64,000 bases of DNA from Aminobacter sp. HY435 (GTDB lineage Bacteria > Pseudomonadota > Alphaproteobacteria > Rhizobiales > Rhizobiaceae): assembly GCF_027568395.1 (NCBI RefSeq), contig NZ_JANKZL010000001.1, positions 434,001 through 498,000 of the forward strand. The letters are read 5' to 3'. The notes under the pieces are model-generated. The model saw nothing but the letters and a program-made list of their open reading frames with translations, had not been told where the DNA came from and did not search any database. Each line of letters opens with the position of its first letter. Positions within the stretch are counted from its first letter, which is position 1. The translations under genes and the position numbers were made by a program. Positions 1 to 7,924 of the stretch are shown in pieces.

Positions 1-2150
1 AGGAGCGCAAGCACGAGATCTATCGCCAGGCCTCGCTCGCTCGCGCCTTCAATGTCGACGTGCGCGAGATTTCCCCCAACGAAGTCAAGCAGATGTACCC
101 GCATCTCAATGTCTCCGACGTGGTCGGTGCCGTGCACCTGCCGCTCGACGGCCAGTGCGACCCTGCCAACATCGCCATGGCTTTGGCCAAGGGTGCCAGG
201 CAGCGCGGCGCCAGGATCGTCGAGAACGTCAAGGTCACCAAGGTCCATACGAAGAATGGGCGAGTCTCCGGCGTGTCGTGGGCACAAGGCGGCGAACAGG
301 GCACCATCGAGACGGACGTCGTCGTCAACTGCGCCGGCATGTGGGCGCGCGAGCTTGGCGCGCAGAACGGCGTCACCATCCCCTTGCACGCCTGCGAGCA
401 TTTCTATCTCGTGACCGAAGCCATCCCCGGGCTCGGCCGCCTGCCGGTGCTGCGCGTGCCCGACGAGTGCGCCTACTACAAGGAAGACGCCGGCAAGATG
501 ATGCTCGGCGCCTTCGAGCCGGTCTCCAAACCCTGGGGCATGGACGGCATCCCGGAGGAGTTCTGCTTCGACCAGTTGCCCGAGGACATGGACCATTTCG
601 CGCCGATCCTCGAAATGGGCGTCAACCGCATGCCGATGCTGGAAACGGCCGGTATCCACACCTTCTTCAACGGCCCCGAGAGTTTCACCCCCGACGACCG
701 CTACTATCTCGGCGAAGCGCCGGAGCTGGGCGGCTACTGGGTCGCTGCCGGCTACAATTCGATCGGTATCGTCTCGTCAGGCGGTGCCGGCATGGCACTG
801 GCGCAGTGGATCCACGACGGCGAAGCGCCCTTCGACCTGTGGGAAGTCGATATCCGCCGCGCCCAGCCGTTCCAGAAGAACCGGCATTATCTCAAGGAGC
901 GTGTCTCGGAGACGCTCGGCCTGCTCTATGCCGACCATTTCCCCTACCGCCAGATGGCGACTTCGCGGAACGTGCGCCGCTCGCCGCTGCACGAGCATCT
1001 GAAGGCGCGGGGCGCGGTGTTCGGCGAAGTCGCCGGCTGGGAGCGCGCCAACTGGTTTGCGAAAGAGGGCCAGGAACGCGAGTACAAATATTCCTGGAAG
1101 CGGCAGAACTGGTTCGACAACCAGTGCGAAGAGCACCTTGCCGTGCGCAATGGCGTCGGCCTGTTCGACATGACCTCCTTCGGCAAGATCCGCATCGAGG
1201 GTCGCGATGCGCTGGCTTACCTGCAGCGCCTCTGCGCCAACGACATGGATGTCGAGCCGGGCAAGATCGTCTACACCCAGATGCTCAACCGGCGCGGCGG
1301 CATCGAAAGCGACCTGACGGTGACGCGGCTTTCGCCGACGGCATACCTCGCCGTCGTGCCCGGCGCGACGCTACAGCGCGACCTCGCCTGGTTCCGCAGA
1401 CACCTCGGCGACGCGTTCGTCGTCATCACCGATGTCACCGCCGCAGAATCGGTGCTCTGCCTGATGGGGCCGCAGTCGCGGGACCTGATCCAGATGATCA
1501 GCCCCAACGATTTCTCCAATGACAAGAATCCGTTCGGCACCTGGCAGGAGATCGAAATCGGCATGGGCCTCGCCCGCGCCCATCGCGTCACCTATGTCGG
1601 CGAGCTCGGCTGGGAGCTCTATGTGTCGACAGACCAGGCGGCCCATGTCTTCGAGGCGGTCGAGCAAGCCGGCGCCGATCTCGGGTTGAAGCTCTGCGGC
1701 CTGCACACGCTCGATTCCTGCCGCATCGAAAAGGCTTTTCGGCACTTCGGCCACGACATCACCGACGAGGACCATGTGCTGGAAGCTGGGCTCGGCTTTG
1801 CGGTCAAGACCGGCAAGGGCGAATTCATCGGCCGCGACGCGGTGCTGCGCAAGCGTGACGCGGGCCTCGGCCGCCGGCTGGTTCAGTTCCGCCTCAACGA
1901 TCCCGAGCCATTGCTGTTCCACAACGAGGCCATAGTCCGCAACGGCAAGATTGTCGGCACCATCACATCAGGCAATTACGGCCACCATCTCGGCGGCGCC
2001 ATCGGCCTCGGTTACGTTCCCTGCGTCAACGAGACCGAGGCAGACGTGCTCGGCTCCCGCTACGAGATCGAGATCGCCGGCGAGCGGTTTGCCGCCGAGG
2101 CCTCGCTCAAGCCGATGTACGACCCGAAGGCCGAACGTGTCAGGATGTAG
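1..2150 (+). CDS. Dimethylglycine/sarcosine dehydrogenase-like FAD protein with GcvT domain (5' truncated)
   Basis: The reading frame is open from base 3, so the true start and the N-terminal FAD-binding GxGxxG segment lie before the window. The visible part has the middle and C-terminal half of a DAO-type FAD-dependent oxidoreductase (to about base 960), including WVAAGYNSIGIVSSGGAG near 740-795, the second FAD-contacting region. It is followed by a GcvT-type folate-binding aminomethyltransferase module (about 980-2140) with NRRGGIESDLTVTRL and VGELGWELYV. This architecture belongs to dimethylglycine and sarcosine dehydrogenases, which demethylate N-methylglycines and pass the one-carbon unit to tetrahydrofolate. 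The exact substrate cannot be read from sequence. A creatininase-family gene follows 52 bases later on the same strand, which fits a creatinine/glycine-betaine breakdown context. Confidence 0.85.
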   Translation, partial: ERKHEIYRQASLARAFNVDVREISPNEVKQMYPHLNVSDVVGAVHLPLDGQCDPANIAMALAKGARQRGARIVENVKVTKVHTKNGRVSGVSWAQGGEQGTIETDVVVNCAGMWARELGAQNGVTIPLHACEHFYLVTEAIPGLGRLPVLRVPDECAYYKEDAGKMMLGAFEPVSKPWGMDGIPEEFCFDQLPEDMDHFAPILEMGVNRMPMLETAGIHTFFNGPESFTPDDRYYLGEAPELGGYWVAAGYNSIGIVSSGGAGMALAQWIHDGEAPFDLWEVDIRRAQPFQKNRHYLKERVSETLGLLYADHFPYRQMATSRNVRRSPLHEHLKARGAVFGEVAGWERANWFAKEGQEREYKYSWKRQNWFDNQCEEHLAVRNGVGLFDMTSFGKIRIEGRDALAYLQRLCANDMDVEPGKIVYTQMLNRRGGIESDLTVTRLSPTAYLAVVPGATLQRDLAWFRRHLGDAFVVITDVTAAESVLCLMGPQSRDLIQMISPNDFSNDKNPFGTWQEIEIGMGLARAHRVTYVGELGWELYVSTDQAAHVFEAVEQAGADLGLKLCGLHTLDSCRIEKAFRHFGHDITDEDHVLEAGLGFAVKTGKGEFIGRDAVLRKRDAGLGRRLVQFRLNDPEPLLFHNEAIVRNGKIVGTITSGNYGHHLGGAIGLGYVPCVNETEADVLGSRYEIEIAGERFAAEASLKPMYDPKAERVRM

Positions 2151-2202
2151 CCGCCCCTTACAAAATCGACCGCGCTGACATATTCAGTCGGAGGCGAATT
2201 TC

Positions 2203-3024
2203 ATGCGGCGAGGCCGGGCAGTGACGAAAATGCAGCGACGTGTCTGGTGGGGCGACTTCAAGGCGGCCGATTTCACCGGTCTCGATCCGGAGGCCGCCAT
2301 CGCCGTCATTCCAGTCGCTGCCATCGAGCAGCACGGCCCGCATCTGCCTGTGTCGACCGATCTCGCCATCATGGAAGGCATGCTTGCCGAGACCTTCACC
2401 CACCTGCCCGATGATCTCGATGCCCGTTTCCTGCCCATCCAGGCGGTCGGCAAGTCCGACGAGCACATTCACGCGCCCGGCACGCTCAGCCTGCCGGCCA
2501 ACATGCTGGTCGACGCCTGGACCGAACTCGGCGCCTCGGTTGCCCGCGCGGGTATCCGCAAATTCGTGTTCATCACCTCGCATGGCGGCAACGAGGAGGT
2601 CATGGGCATCGTCTCGCGCGAACTGCGCGTGCGTTTCGGCGCCCTGTCGGTGCGTTCGAGCTGGGGGCGCTTTGGTCATCCGGACGAGCTCTACCCTGCC
2701 CGTGAAATCCAGTTGGGCATTCACGGCGGCGATGTCGAGACCTCGCTGATGCTGCATTTCCGCCCCGAGCTCGTCGACATGGCCAAGGCGCAGGACTTTG
2801 CCTCGAGCTTTGATCGCGCGGAAGGTGAGTTCGAGCTGCTGCGGCCGCACGGCCCGCATGGCTTTTCGTGGATATCAAGCGATCTCAACCCGCACGGCGT
2901 GGTCGGCAATGCCTCCGTGGCAACTGCCGAGAAGGGCCGGTTGACGGCTGCGCATCAGGCCAAGGGGTTCGTCCGGCTGTTGCAGGACATCCGCAAGGCC
3001 AGGCTGGCCGACTGGATCGCCTGA
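2203..3024 (+). CDS. Creatininase family protein (creatinine amidohydrolase-like)
   Basis: 273 residues, the usual size of the family. Metal-binding motifs of creatininase are present: AIEQHGPHLPVSTD near residue 42, ITSHGGNEE near 124, and GIHGGDVETS near 173. Members hydrolyse amide or related bonds in a Zn/Mn site; some are creatininases, others act on pyrroloquinoline- or mycofactocin-type substrates, so the substrate is open. The start ATG at 2203 has GGAGG at 2190-2194; ATG 2230 is a possible internal alternative. It follows the dimethylglycine dehydrogenase-like gene and probably shares its transcript. A 24-base inverted repeat lies after its stop codon and separates it from the convergent phosphatase gene. 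Confidence 0.85.
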   Translation: MRRGRAVTKMQRRVWWGDFKAADFTGLDPEAAIAVIPVAAIEQHGPHLPVSTDLAIMEGMLAETFTHLPDDLDARFLPIQAVGKSDEHIHAPGTLSLPANMLVDAWTELGASVARAGIRKFVFITSHGGNEEVMGIVSRELRVRFGALSVRSSWGRFGHPDELYPAREIQLGIHGGDVETSLMLHFRPELVDMAKAQDFASSFDRAEGEFELLRPHGPHGFSWISSDLNPHGVVGNASVATAEKGRLTAAHQAKGFVRLLQDIRKARLADWIA

Positions 3025-3056
3025 AGGCTTTCACACGGCAACGCCACTTCAGTAGC

Positions 3057-3148
3057 CCTCATGGTGAGCCTGTCGAACCACGAGGGCGCCAGGCGGCGCC
3101 AAGTACTGTCTGCTCCAAAACCTATGGTTCGACAGGCTCACCATGAGG
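3057..3148. repeat. 24-bp perfect inverted repeat between convergent genes
   Basis: The arm at 3057-3080 is the exact reverse complement of the arm at 3125-3148, with a 44-base loop. The arms carry the TTCGACAGGCTCACCATGAG-type core known as a dispersed intergenic repeat in alphaproteobacteria. It sits between the 3' ends of the creatininase gene and the minus-strand phosphatase gene, so a bidirectional terminator or mRNA-end stabiliser is plausible. There is no T-tract next to the stem. Confidence 0.8.
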
Positions 3149-3173
3149 TTTTGGGGTGCCCGTCATCGACGAC

Positions 3174-3677
3174 CTAGACCTCCAGCCCGAACGGCACGCC
3201 CTCGAAGCAGTCGGCGCCACGGCCGATGGCGGCGATCGCCGTCACCATCCGTCCCTTGCGGCCAAGCATCTGGTCCGCCACCGCGATCAGCCGCGGATTG
3301 GGCGTCGCTGTCGGTGAAAGCCTCCGTAACAACAGCGCAAGTTCAGCCTCGTCGCGCGACGGGTCGAATGCCGCAGCAATAATGTAGGCGGACGCCGTCG
3401 AGCGGCTGACACCCGCCCAGCAGTTGATCGCCAGCGGCCGCGAACGGTCCCAGGCGTGGGCGAAATCCAGCAACCGCCGCACATGCGCCTCGCCGGGCAG
3501 CGTCATGCCCTCCTGCACGGCCGCGATGTCGTGCATGTTCATCAGCAGGTGGTTTTCGGCGCGGATCGACACTGGCCGCGTCATCTCGGTGCCGGCCGAC
3601 AGCAGCGAGACCAGCCGTTCCGCGCCAATGCGCGCGACTGTCTCGTCAACCTTCGACAACGGGCAGACATAGATCAC
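3174..3677 (-). CDS. Tyrosine/dual-specificity phosphatase-like protein
   Basis: 167 residues from a GTG start at 3677. The GTG overlaps the cobC stop codon as GTGA, which argues for translational coupling and decides the start; an open frame extends upstream but only as a shadow of cobC. The active-site loop INCWAGVSRSTASAYI (residues about 88-103) fits the C-x5-R signature of protein tyrosine phosphatases, with Cys as nucleophile and Arg binding phosphate. The substrate is unknown. Its tight coupling to cobC, which makes the aminopropanol-phosphate arm of cobalamin, raises the possibility of a role in B12 synthesis, for example removing phosphate from alpha-ribazole phosphate; this is inference. 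Confidence 0.8.
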   Translation of the reverse strand: MIYVCPLSKVDETVARIGAERLVSLLSAGTEMTRPVSIRAENHLLMNMHDIAAVQEGMTLPGEAHVRRLLDFAHAWDRSRPLAINCWAGVSRSTASAYIIAAAFDPSRDEAELALLLRRLSPTATPNPRLIAVADQMLGRKGRMVTAIAAIGRGADCFEGVPFGLEV

Positions 3678-4732
3678 CGCGCCGCCTCCTTCTTCGCCGT
3701 TTCCCTGTCCTGCGCCCAGTCGCCCAAGGCGACGTCCAGCCGCCGCCATTCGACCTCGTGGCCCGGCAAGCCGCAACGCAGCTGCGTCGGCCGGTCGGCA
3801 AAGCTGCGTACCAGGATGCCTTCGCGCCCCAACGCCTTGAACAGAGCGGCGGCGTCGGAAATGTCGACATGGCGGAACAGCGACGTGCCGCCGGTGACGA
3901 TCACGCCGGCGCGAGCGAAAGCCTGGTCCAGCCGGTGGGCCGCATGCGCCAGGGTCATCCGCATCTCGCCTTGCCAGTCGGCATCCGCCAGCGCCTTGAT
4001 GCCATATTCGAGCGACGGCACGGCCACCGACCACGGCCCCAGTTCCTCCTCCAGTCGACCGGCAAGATCTGGGTGGGCCAGCGCGAAGCCGAGACGGATG
4101 CCGGCTAGGCCGTAGAATTTGCCGAAAGAGCGCAATACGACGATGCCGCCCTGCTCGACGTCGCCGGCCAGGCTCTCCGCCAGCGGCCCGACATCCATGA
4201 ACGCCTCGTCGACGACCAGCAGCCCTCCCTTGGCGCGCAGCTTTTCGGCAAGACCGAGGAGATCGGCGCGGGAAACGACCCGCCCGTCCGGATTGTTCGG
4301 ATTGACCACGACGGCCAGATCGGCCTCGGCGAGCTGCTCGAACGAGCGCACTTCCGCAACCTCGTGACCGGCGATCGCAGCTGCCCGCGCGTGCTCCTGA
4401 TAGGTCGGCCCGAGCACGAAGGCGCGGCCCGGGCGCACCAGCGAGGCGATTCGTGGCAACAGGATCTGCGTCCCCGGCGCGGGCACGACATGGGCCGCCG
4501 ACGGCGCGCCGTAAGCAGTGGCGGCAGCCGCCGCGAGGTCGCGCGCCCTGCCCGGCTCGGGTAGGCGCGACAAGGCTGTGGCAGGCAGCTCGAAAAGCGG
4601 ATAGGAGTTCGGATTGATCCCGGTCGACAGGTCGACGAACGGCTCGGGCGCTCCCGGAAACAGCGCCCTCGCCCGTTCCAGGCTGCCGCCGTGGTCCACG
4701 GTCCCTGTCCTACGTCCTGCAAGAAGCGTCAT
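3674..4732 (-). CDS. cobC: CobC, threonine-phosphate decarboxylase-like PLP enzyme
   Basis: 352 residues, fold-type I PLP aminotransferase family. FVDLSTGINPNSYP near the N-terminus is typical of CobC/CobD decarboxylases; VVNPNNPDGR and LRSFGKFYGLAGIRLGF carry the cofactor region, with the Schiff-base lysine in SFGKF. The enzyme supplies (R)-1-amino-2-propanol O-phosphate for attachment to adenosylcobyric acid by the adjacent CobD. Naming note: the Salmonella name for this activity is cobD. Its ATG (4732-4730) shares the palindrome CATG with the divergent cobD start, so each gene's control region must lie inside the other gene. The stop overlaps the phosphatase start. Confidence 0.9.
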   Translation of the reverse strand: MTLLAGRRTGTVDHGGSLERARALFPGAPEPFVDLSTGINPNSYPLFELPATALSRLPEPGRARDLAAAAATAYGAPSAAHVVPAPGTQILLPRIASLVRPGRAFVLGPTYQEHARAAAIAGHEVAEVRSFEQLAEADLAVVVNPNNPDGRVVSRADLLGLAEKLRAKGGLLVVDEAFMDVGPLAESLAGDVEQGGIVVLRSFGKFYGLAGIRLGFALAHPDLAGRLEEELGPWSVAVPSLEYGIKALADADWQGEMRMTLAHAAHRLDQAFARAGVIVTGGTSLFRHVDISDAAALFKALGREGILVRSFADRPTQLRCGLPGHEVEWRRLDVALGDWAQDRETAKKEAAR

Positions 4733-5696
4733 GTCTTTTCCGCTTGCCTTCCTGTCGCTTCTGGTTGAACTCGGTCTCGGCTATCCGGACCGGCTGGTGC
4801 GCGCCATCGGCCACCCGGTGATCTGGATCGGCAAGCTGATATCCTTTCTCGACACCAGCCTCAACCGCGCCACCGATACCGACGCCAGGCGCCGTTTTCT
4901 GGGCGCGGTTGCCCTCATCGTCATCGTCACAGTGCCCGCCACAATCGCCTTCACCTTCGAACGCCTGTTCGGCCTGCTGCCTTTCGGCATCCTTGTCACT
5001 GCCATCGCCGCCTCCAGCCTTGTCGCCCAGCGCAGCCTTGGCAGCCACGTGAAGGCCGTGGCCGATGCGCTCGACAGCGGCGGCATCGTTGCCGGCCGCA
5101 AGGCGGTGTCGCAGATCGTCGGCCGCGACCCCGAGCGCCTTGATGAAGCAGGCGTCAGCCGCGCCGCCATCGAGAGCCTGGCCGAAAACTTCTCCGACGG
5201 CATCACCGCCCCTGCCTTCTGGCTCGCCATCGGCGGTTTCGCCGGCGGCGCGGCCTACAAGGCCGCCAACACCGCCGATTCGATGATCGGCCACCGCACC
5301 ACGCGCCACGAAGCCTTCGGCTGGGCGGCAGCCCGTTTCGACGATCTCATCAACCTGCCAGCCTCGCGCCTGACCTCGCTTGCCATCGTGCTCGCCGCCT
5401 TCCTCGTGCCCGGCGCCGACCCGAAGGCCGCCTGGGACGCCGTCTGGCGCGACGCGAACAAGCATCGCTCGCCCAATGCCGGCTGGCCCGAGGCCGCCAT
5501 GGCCGGCGCGCTTGGCCTCGCCCTTGCCGGCCCGCGCGCCTATGGCGGCGTGATGGTCGAGGACGCCTTCATGGGTGCTGGCGGCCGCCGCGAGGCCAAT
5601 GCCCAGGATATCCGTTCGGCACTCCGCCTCTACTGGACGGCCGACGCCATCCTCGTCGGCGCCATCGGCCTGTTCGGCTTCGCCATCTGGCTCTGA
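4731..5696 (+). CDS. cobD: CobD/CbiB, adenosylcobinamide-phosphate synthase
   Basis: 321 residues of an integral membrane protein. The N-terminus MSFPLAFLSLLVELGLGYP and the internal NTADSMIGHRT and FDDLINLPASRLTSL segments are typical of CbiB/CobD, which amidates adenosylcobyric acid with aminopropanol (or its phosphate). Several hydrophobic stretches are visible (residues about 2-14, 55-72, 75-93, 145-165, 200-215 and the C-terminal 20). The ATG at 4731 is chosen over an upstream in-frame start at 4614 because it gives the conserved N-terminus and the upstream codons lie antisense within cobC. The Shine-Dalgarno sequence is weak (AAGAAG). Confidence 0.9.
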   Translation: MSFPLAFLSLLVELGLGYPDRLVRAIGHPVIWIGKLISFLDTSLNRATDTDARRRFLGAVALIVIVTVPATIAFTFERLFGLLPFGILVTAIAASSLVAQRSLGSHVKAVADALDSGGIVAGRKAVSQIVGRDPERLDEAGVSRAAIESLAENFSDGITAPAFWLAIGGFAGGAAYKAANTADSMIGHRTTRHEAFGWAAARFDDLINLPASRLTSLAIVLAAFLVPGADPKAAWDAVWRDANKHRSPNAGWPEAAMAGALGLALAGPRAYGGVMVEDAFMGAGGRREANAQDIRSALRLYWTADAILVGAIGLFGFAIWL

Positions 5697-5749
5697 GCGG
5701 CGACGCGAGGGCGCCGTGCGTCCGAATGGACGCACCAAGGACGCTCTGA

Positions 5750-5813
5750 CTTACTGAGTTGGCGCATCGTGCTTTCCGAAAATCGGGTCCGATTTTCGGG
5801 CCGATGCGCTAGA
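5750..5813. repeat. Rhizobial hairpin repeat, copy 1, touching the cobO stop codon
   Basis: A 64-base element matching 26977-27040 with one visible mismatch (C versus G at 5776). Outer arms GCGCATCG (5762-5769) and CGATGCGC (5802-5809) pair perfectly; inner arms CCGAAAATCGG and CCGATTTTCGG also pair, giving a long hairpin. It lies between cobD (+) and cobO (-). Its last bases (5809-5811) form the TAG stop of cobO. Position at the 3' end of a minus-strand gene in both copies suggests a transcript-end role. Confidence 0.85.
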
Positions 5814-6429
5814 ACTCGATTCCCTTCTGCGCCTTCACCCCGGCGGCGAAATGGTGCTTCGTTGCGCCCATTTCCGTCACGAGGTCCGCAGCTTCGACCA
5901 GCGCCGGCTTGGCGTTGCGCCCGGTGACCACCACATGCAGCCCCTCGCGCCTGCCCTTCAGGGCGGCGACAACGTCATCAAGGCTGAGATAGTCGTAGCG
6001 CAAGGCGATGTTGAGCTCGTCGAGCACGACAAGTGAAATGCTCGGATCGGCCAGAAGCTCCTTCGCCTTCGCCCACGCGGCTTCGGCGGCGGCGATGTCG
6101 CGCTTGATGTCCTGCGTCTCCCAGGTGAATCCTTCGCCCATCGTGTGCCAGACGACGCGGTCGCCAAAGTTGGCGAATGCATCCTGCTCGCCCGAATGCC
6201 AGGCGCCCTTGATGAACTGCACGACGCCAACCCGCTGGCCGTAGCCAAGCATGCGCAGCGCCAGCCCGAATGCCGCCGTCGACTTGCCCTTGCCGGGGCC
6301 GGTATTGACGATCAAGAGGCCCTTTTCGACGATGGTCTTGCCCGCCACCTCGGCATCCTGAACCGCCTTGCGCTTGGCCATCTTGGCGCGGTGGCGTTCG
6401 GCTTCCTGCTCGTCGATCGTCTTCATCAT
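5809..6429 (-). CDS. cobO: CobO, cob(I)yrinic acid a,c-diamide adenosyltransferase
   Basis: 206 residues. The Walker-type ATP site NTGPGKGKSTAAFGLALR (residues about 41-58), the following GQRVGVVQFIKGAW, and LVVLDELNIALRY (about 124-136) are diagnostic for the CobA/CobO adenosyltransferase family. The enzyme transfers the 5'-deoxyadenosyl group from ATP to reduced cobalt in corrinoids. It starts in a 4-base ATGA overlap with the end of cobP and is the last gene of the cbtB-cbtA-cobP-cobO transcription unit. A hairpin repeat supplies its stop codon. Confidence 0.95.
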   Translation of the reverse strand: MMKTIDEQEAERHRAKMAKRKAVQDAEVAGKTIVEKGLLIVNTGPGKGKSTAAFGLALRMLGYGQRVGVVQFIKGAWHSGEQDAFANFGDRVVWHTMGEGFTWETQDIKRDIAAAEAAWAKAKELLADPSISLVVLDELNIALRYDYLSLDDVVAALKGRREGLHVVVTGRNAKPALVEAADLVTEMGATKHHFAAGVKAQKGIEF

Positions 6430-6935
6430 TTCACCTTCATCGGCAAGCCGGCGACCAAAAACAGCACCTCGCCCGCTACGGCCGCCACTTTCTGATTGAG
6501 CCTACCCGCATCGTCGCGGAAGCGGCGGGCCAGCGCATTGTCGGGCACGATCCCGAGGCCGACTTCGTTGGAGACCACGAACCACGGCCCGCGCGGTCGA
6601 GCCAACAGCCCGACGAGCGCTGCACTTTCGGCCTCGGCGTCATGGTCGGCAAGCATGTGATTGGTGAGCCAAAGCGTCAGGCAATCGACCAAAACAGGTG
6701 CGCCGTCGGGCACGGTGCCAAGCGCCCCGACCAGGTCGAGCGGTGCATCGAGCGTCCGCCAGCCGTCGCCACGACGTCCCAGATGGATCGCGATGCGCTC
6801 GCGCATCTCGTCGTCATAGGCCTGCGCCGTGGCGATGTACGTCCAAGGCGCAGGAAACTGCGTGATGAGCCGCTCGGCATGCGCGCTCTTGCCGGAGCGC
6901 GCGCCGCCGAGCAGGAATGTTAGCTTCTCAGGCAA
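6426..6935 (-). CDS. cobP: CobP/CobU, adenosylcobinamide kinase / guanylyltransferase
   Basis: 169 residues. The P-loop FLLGGARSGKSAHAERL lies at residues 7-23, PVLVDCLTLWLTNH near 80, and FVVSNEVGLGIVPDNALAR near 120; all are signatures of the bifunctional kinase/guanylyltransferase (CobP in Pseudomonas, CobU in Salmonella). It phosphorylates adenosylcobinamide and then converts it to adenosylcobinamide-GDP, the substrate of the ribazoletransferase encoded at the right edge of this window. It overlaps cbtA by 8 bases upstream and cobO by 4 bases downstream. Confidence 0.95.
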   Translation of the reverse strand: MPEKLTFLLGGARSGKSAHAERLITQFPAPWTYIATAQAYDDEMRERIAIHLGRRGDGWRTLDAPLDLVGALGTVPDGAPVLVDCLTLWLTNHMLADHDAEAESAALVGLLARPRGPWFVVSNEVGLGIVPDNALARRFRDDAGRLNQKVAAVAGEVLFLVAGLPMKVK

Positions 6936-7707
6936 GACGGCCGTTCAGCGACGGCGCCGGCTCGCTCATGAAGCGATTGCGCACGAAGCCGGCGACTGCG
7001 CCCAACACCACCCAGAAAACCAGGTTGGTGATGGTGACGGCAACGACGAAGCTGTGATGCAGGTCGCCCGGGATGGGCGAATCGTGGCTTTCCGGCTGCG
7101 GCGCACCGACGACATGGGGCGCGACGATCAGCGCGACACCGACAATCGCCAGCGGCAACGACTGCTTGAAGGCGATCAGCGCGAGGCCTGCTGCGGTCGC
7201 CAGAACCGTGAGGGTCCACCAGACCTGCCGGTCACCGAGGTCGGCGGCAGGCATGGCCGGCAGTTCCGGCGGCAGGCCGAGACCTGGGGCCAGGGTGAAC
7301 ACGGCAAAGCCGGCAAAACCCCAGAACACGCCCTGGCGCCAGTTGGCTATGCCGCCGGCAAATTCGGAGACGGCAACCAGAACCAGCGCGAAAGCGACGC
7401 CGCTGACGATGTTGGCGAGAGCCGAATAGGCGAAGCGCTCGAAGCCGTCGGCAGGCGCCCAGCCTTCTTCTTCCTCAGCCGGCGCGACAGCCTGCGCGTC
7501 GGCGGCAGGTGCGGCCGAGCTTGCCACTGGCGCGGACGTCCCGGCAGCGGATGCCGCGGCATGCTCATGGCCGCCGCCGGCATTTTCATAGGTCTCCGCC
7601 TTCAAGATCAGCGGGACGGTTGCATAGGTCTGGAGCGCGGCAAGGATCACGCCGGCCAATAGGCCGCTGATCGCCGCGATGAACACGACGTTGCGAAAGA
7701 CGGACAT
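6928..7707 (-). CDS. cbtA: CbtA, predicted cobalt transporter subunit
   Basis: 259 residues from ATG 7707 (MSVFRNVVFIAAISG). The protein has about five hydrophobic segments: the N-terminal one (residues about 5-28) and four after residue 105. A periplasmic-type loop rich in His/Ala follows the first segment (GGGHEHAAASAAG, residues about 43-55), then an acidic EEEEGWAPADG stretch. CbtA/CbtB are B12-riboswitch-linked proteins predicted to import cobalt. It follows cbtB and overlaps cobP, so metal uptake is co-expressed with nucleotide-loop assembly. The start excludes 35 upstream codons that would run antisense to nothing conserved. Confidence 0.88.
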   Translation of the reverse strand: MSVFRNVVFIAAISGLLAGVILAALQTYATVPLILKAETYENAGGGHEHAAASAAGTSAPVASSAAPAADAQAVAPAEEEEGWAPADGFERFAYSALANIVSGVAFALVLVAVSEFAGGIANWRQGVFWGFAGFAVFTLAPGLGLPPELPAMPAADLGDRQVWWTLTVLATAAGLALIAFKQSLPLAIVGVALIVAPHVVGAPQPESHDSPIPGDLHHSFVVAVTITNLVFWVVLGAVAGFVRNRFMSEPAPSLNGRLA

Positions 7708-7723
7708 GGTTCGGTTGCTTTCG

Positions 7724-7903
7724 TTAGTGGCAGGGGAAAGCCATCGAGTGGCGATAGTCGTGGGCAGCGTTGTGCACCACTTCCATGTGCGAGAACCCGA
7801 GGAAGCCAACAACGAACAGGCCGAGCAGAGCGGCCAGGGAAAGCTGCATGGCGCGCGACTGCGAGGAAACGCCAGCGCCGATTGCCGAAGAAACAGTGTT
7901 CAT
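7724..7903 (-). CDS. cbtB: CbtB, small predicted cobalt transporter subunit
   Basis: 59 residues: MNTVSSAIG start, one membrane segment (AALLGLFVVGFLGFS, residues about 24-38), and a His-rich tail with HMEVVHNAAHDYRHS and a C-terminal PCH, as expected of CbtB. ATG 7903 is preceded by AAAGGA (minus-strand 7916-7911) with 7-base spacing, so the longer upstream frame is not used. It is the first gene behind the B12 riboswitch. The histidines probably bind cobalt for delivery to the CbtA channel; that role is family-level prediction. Confidence 0.88.
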   Translation of the reverse strand: MNTVSSAIGAGVSSQSRAMQLSLAALLGLFVVGFLGFSHMEVVHNAAHDYRHSMAFPCH

Positions 7904-7924
7904 TTCAATGTCCTTTCGCCCTCC

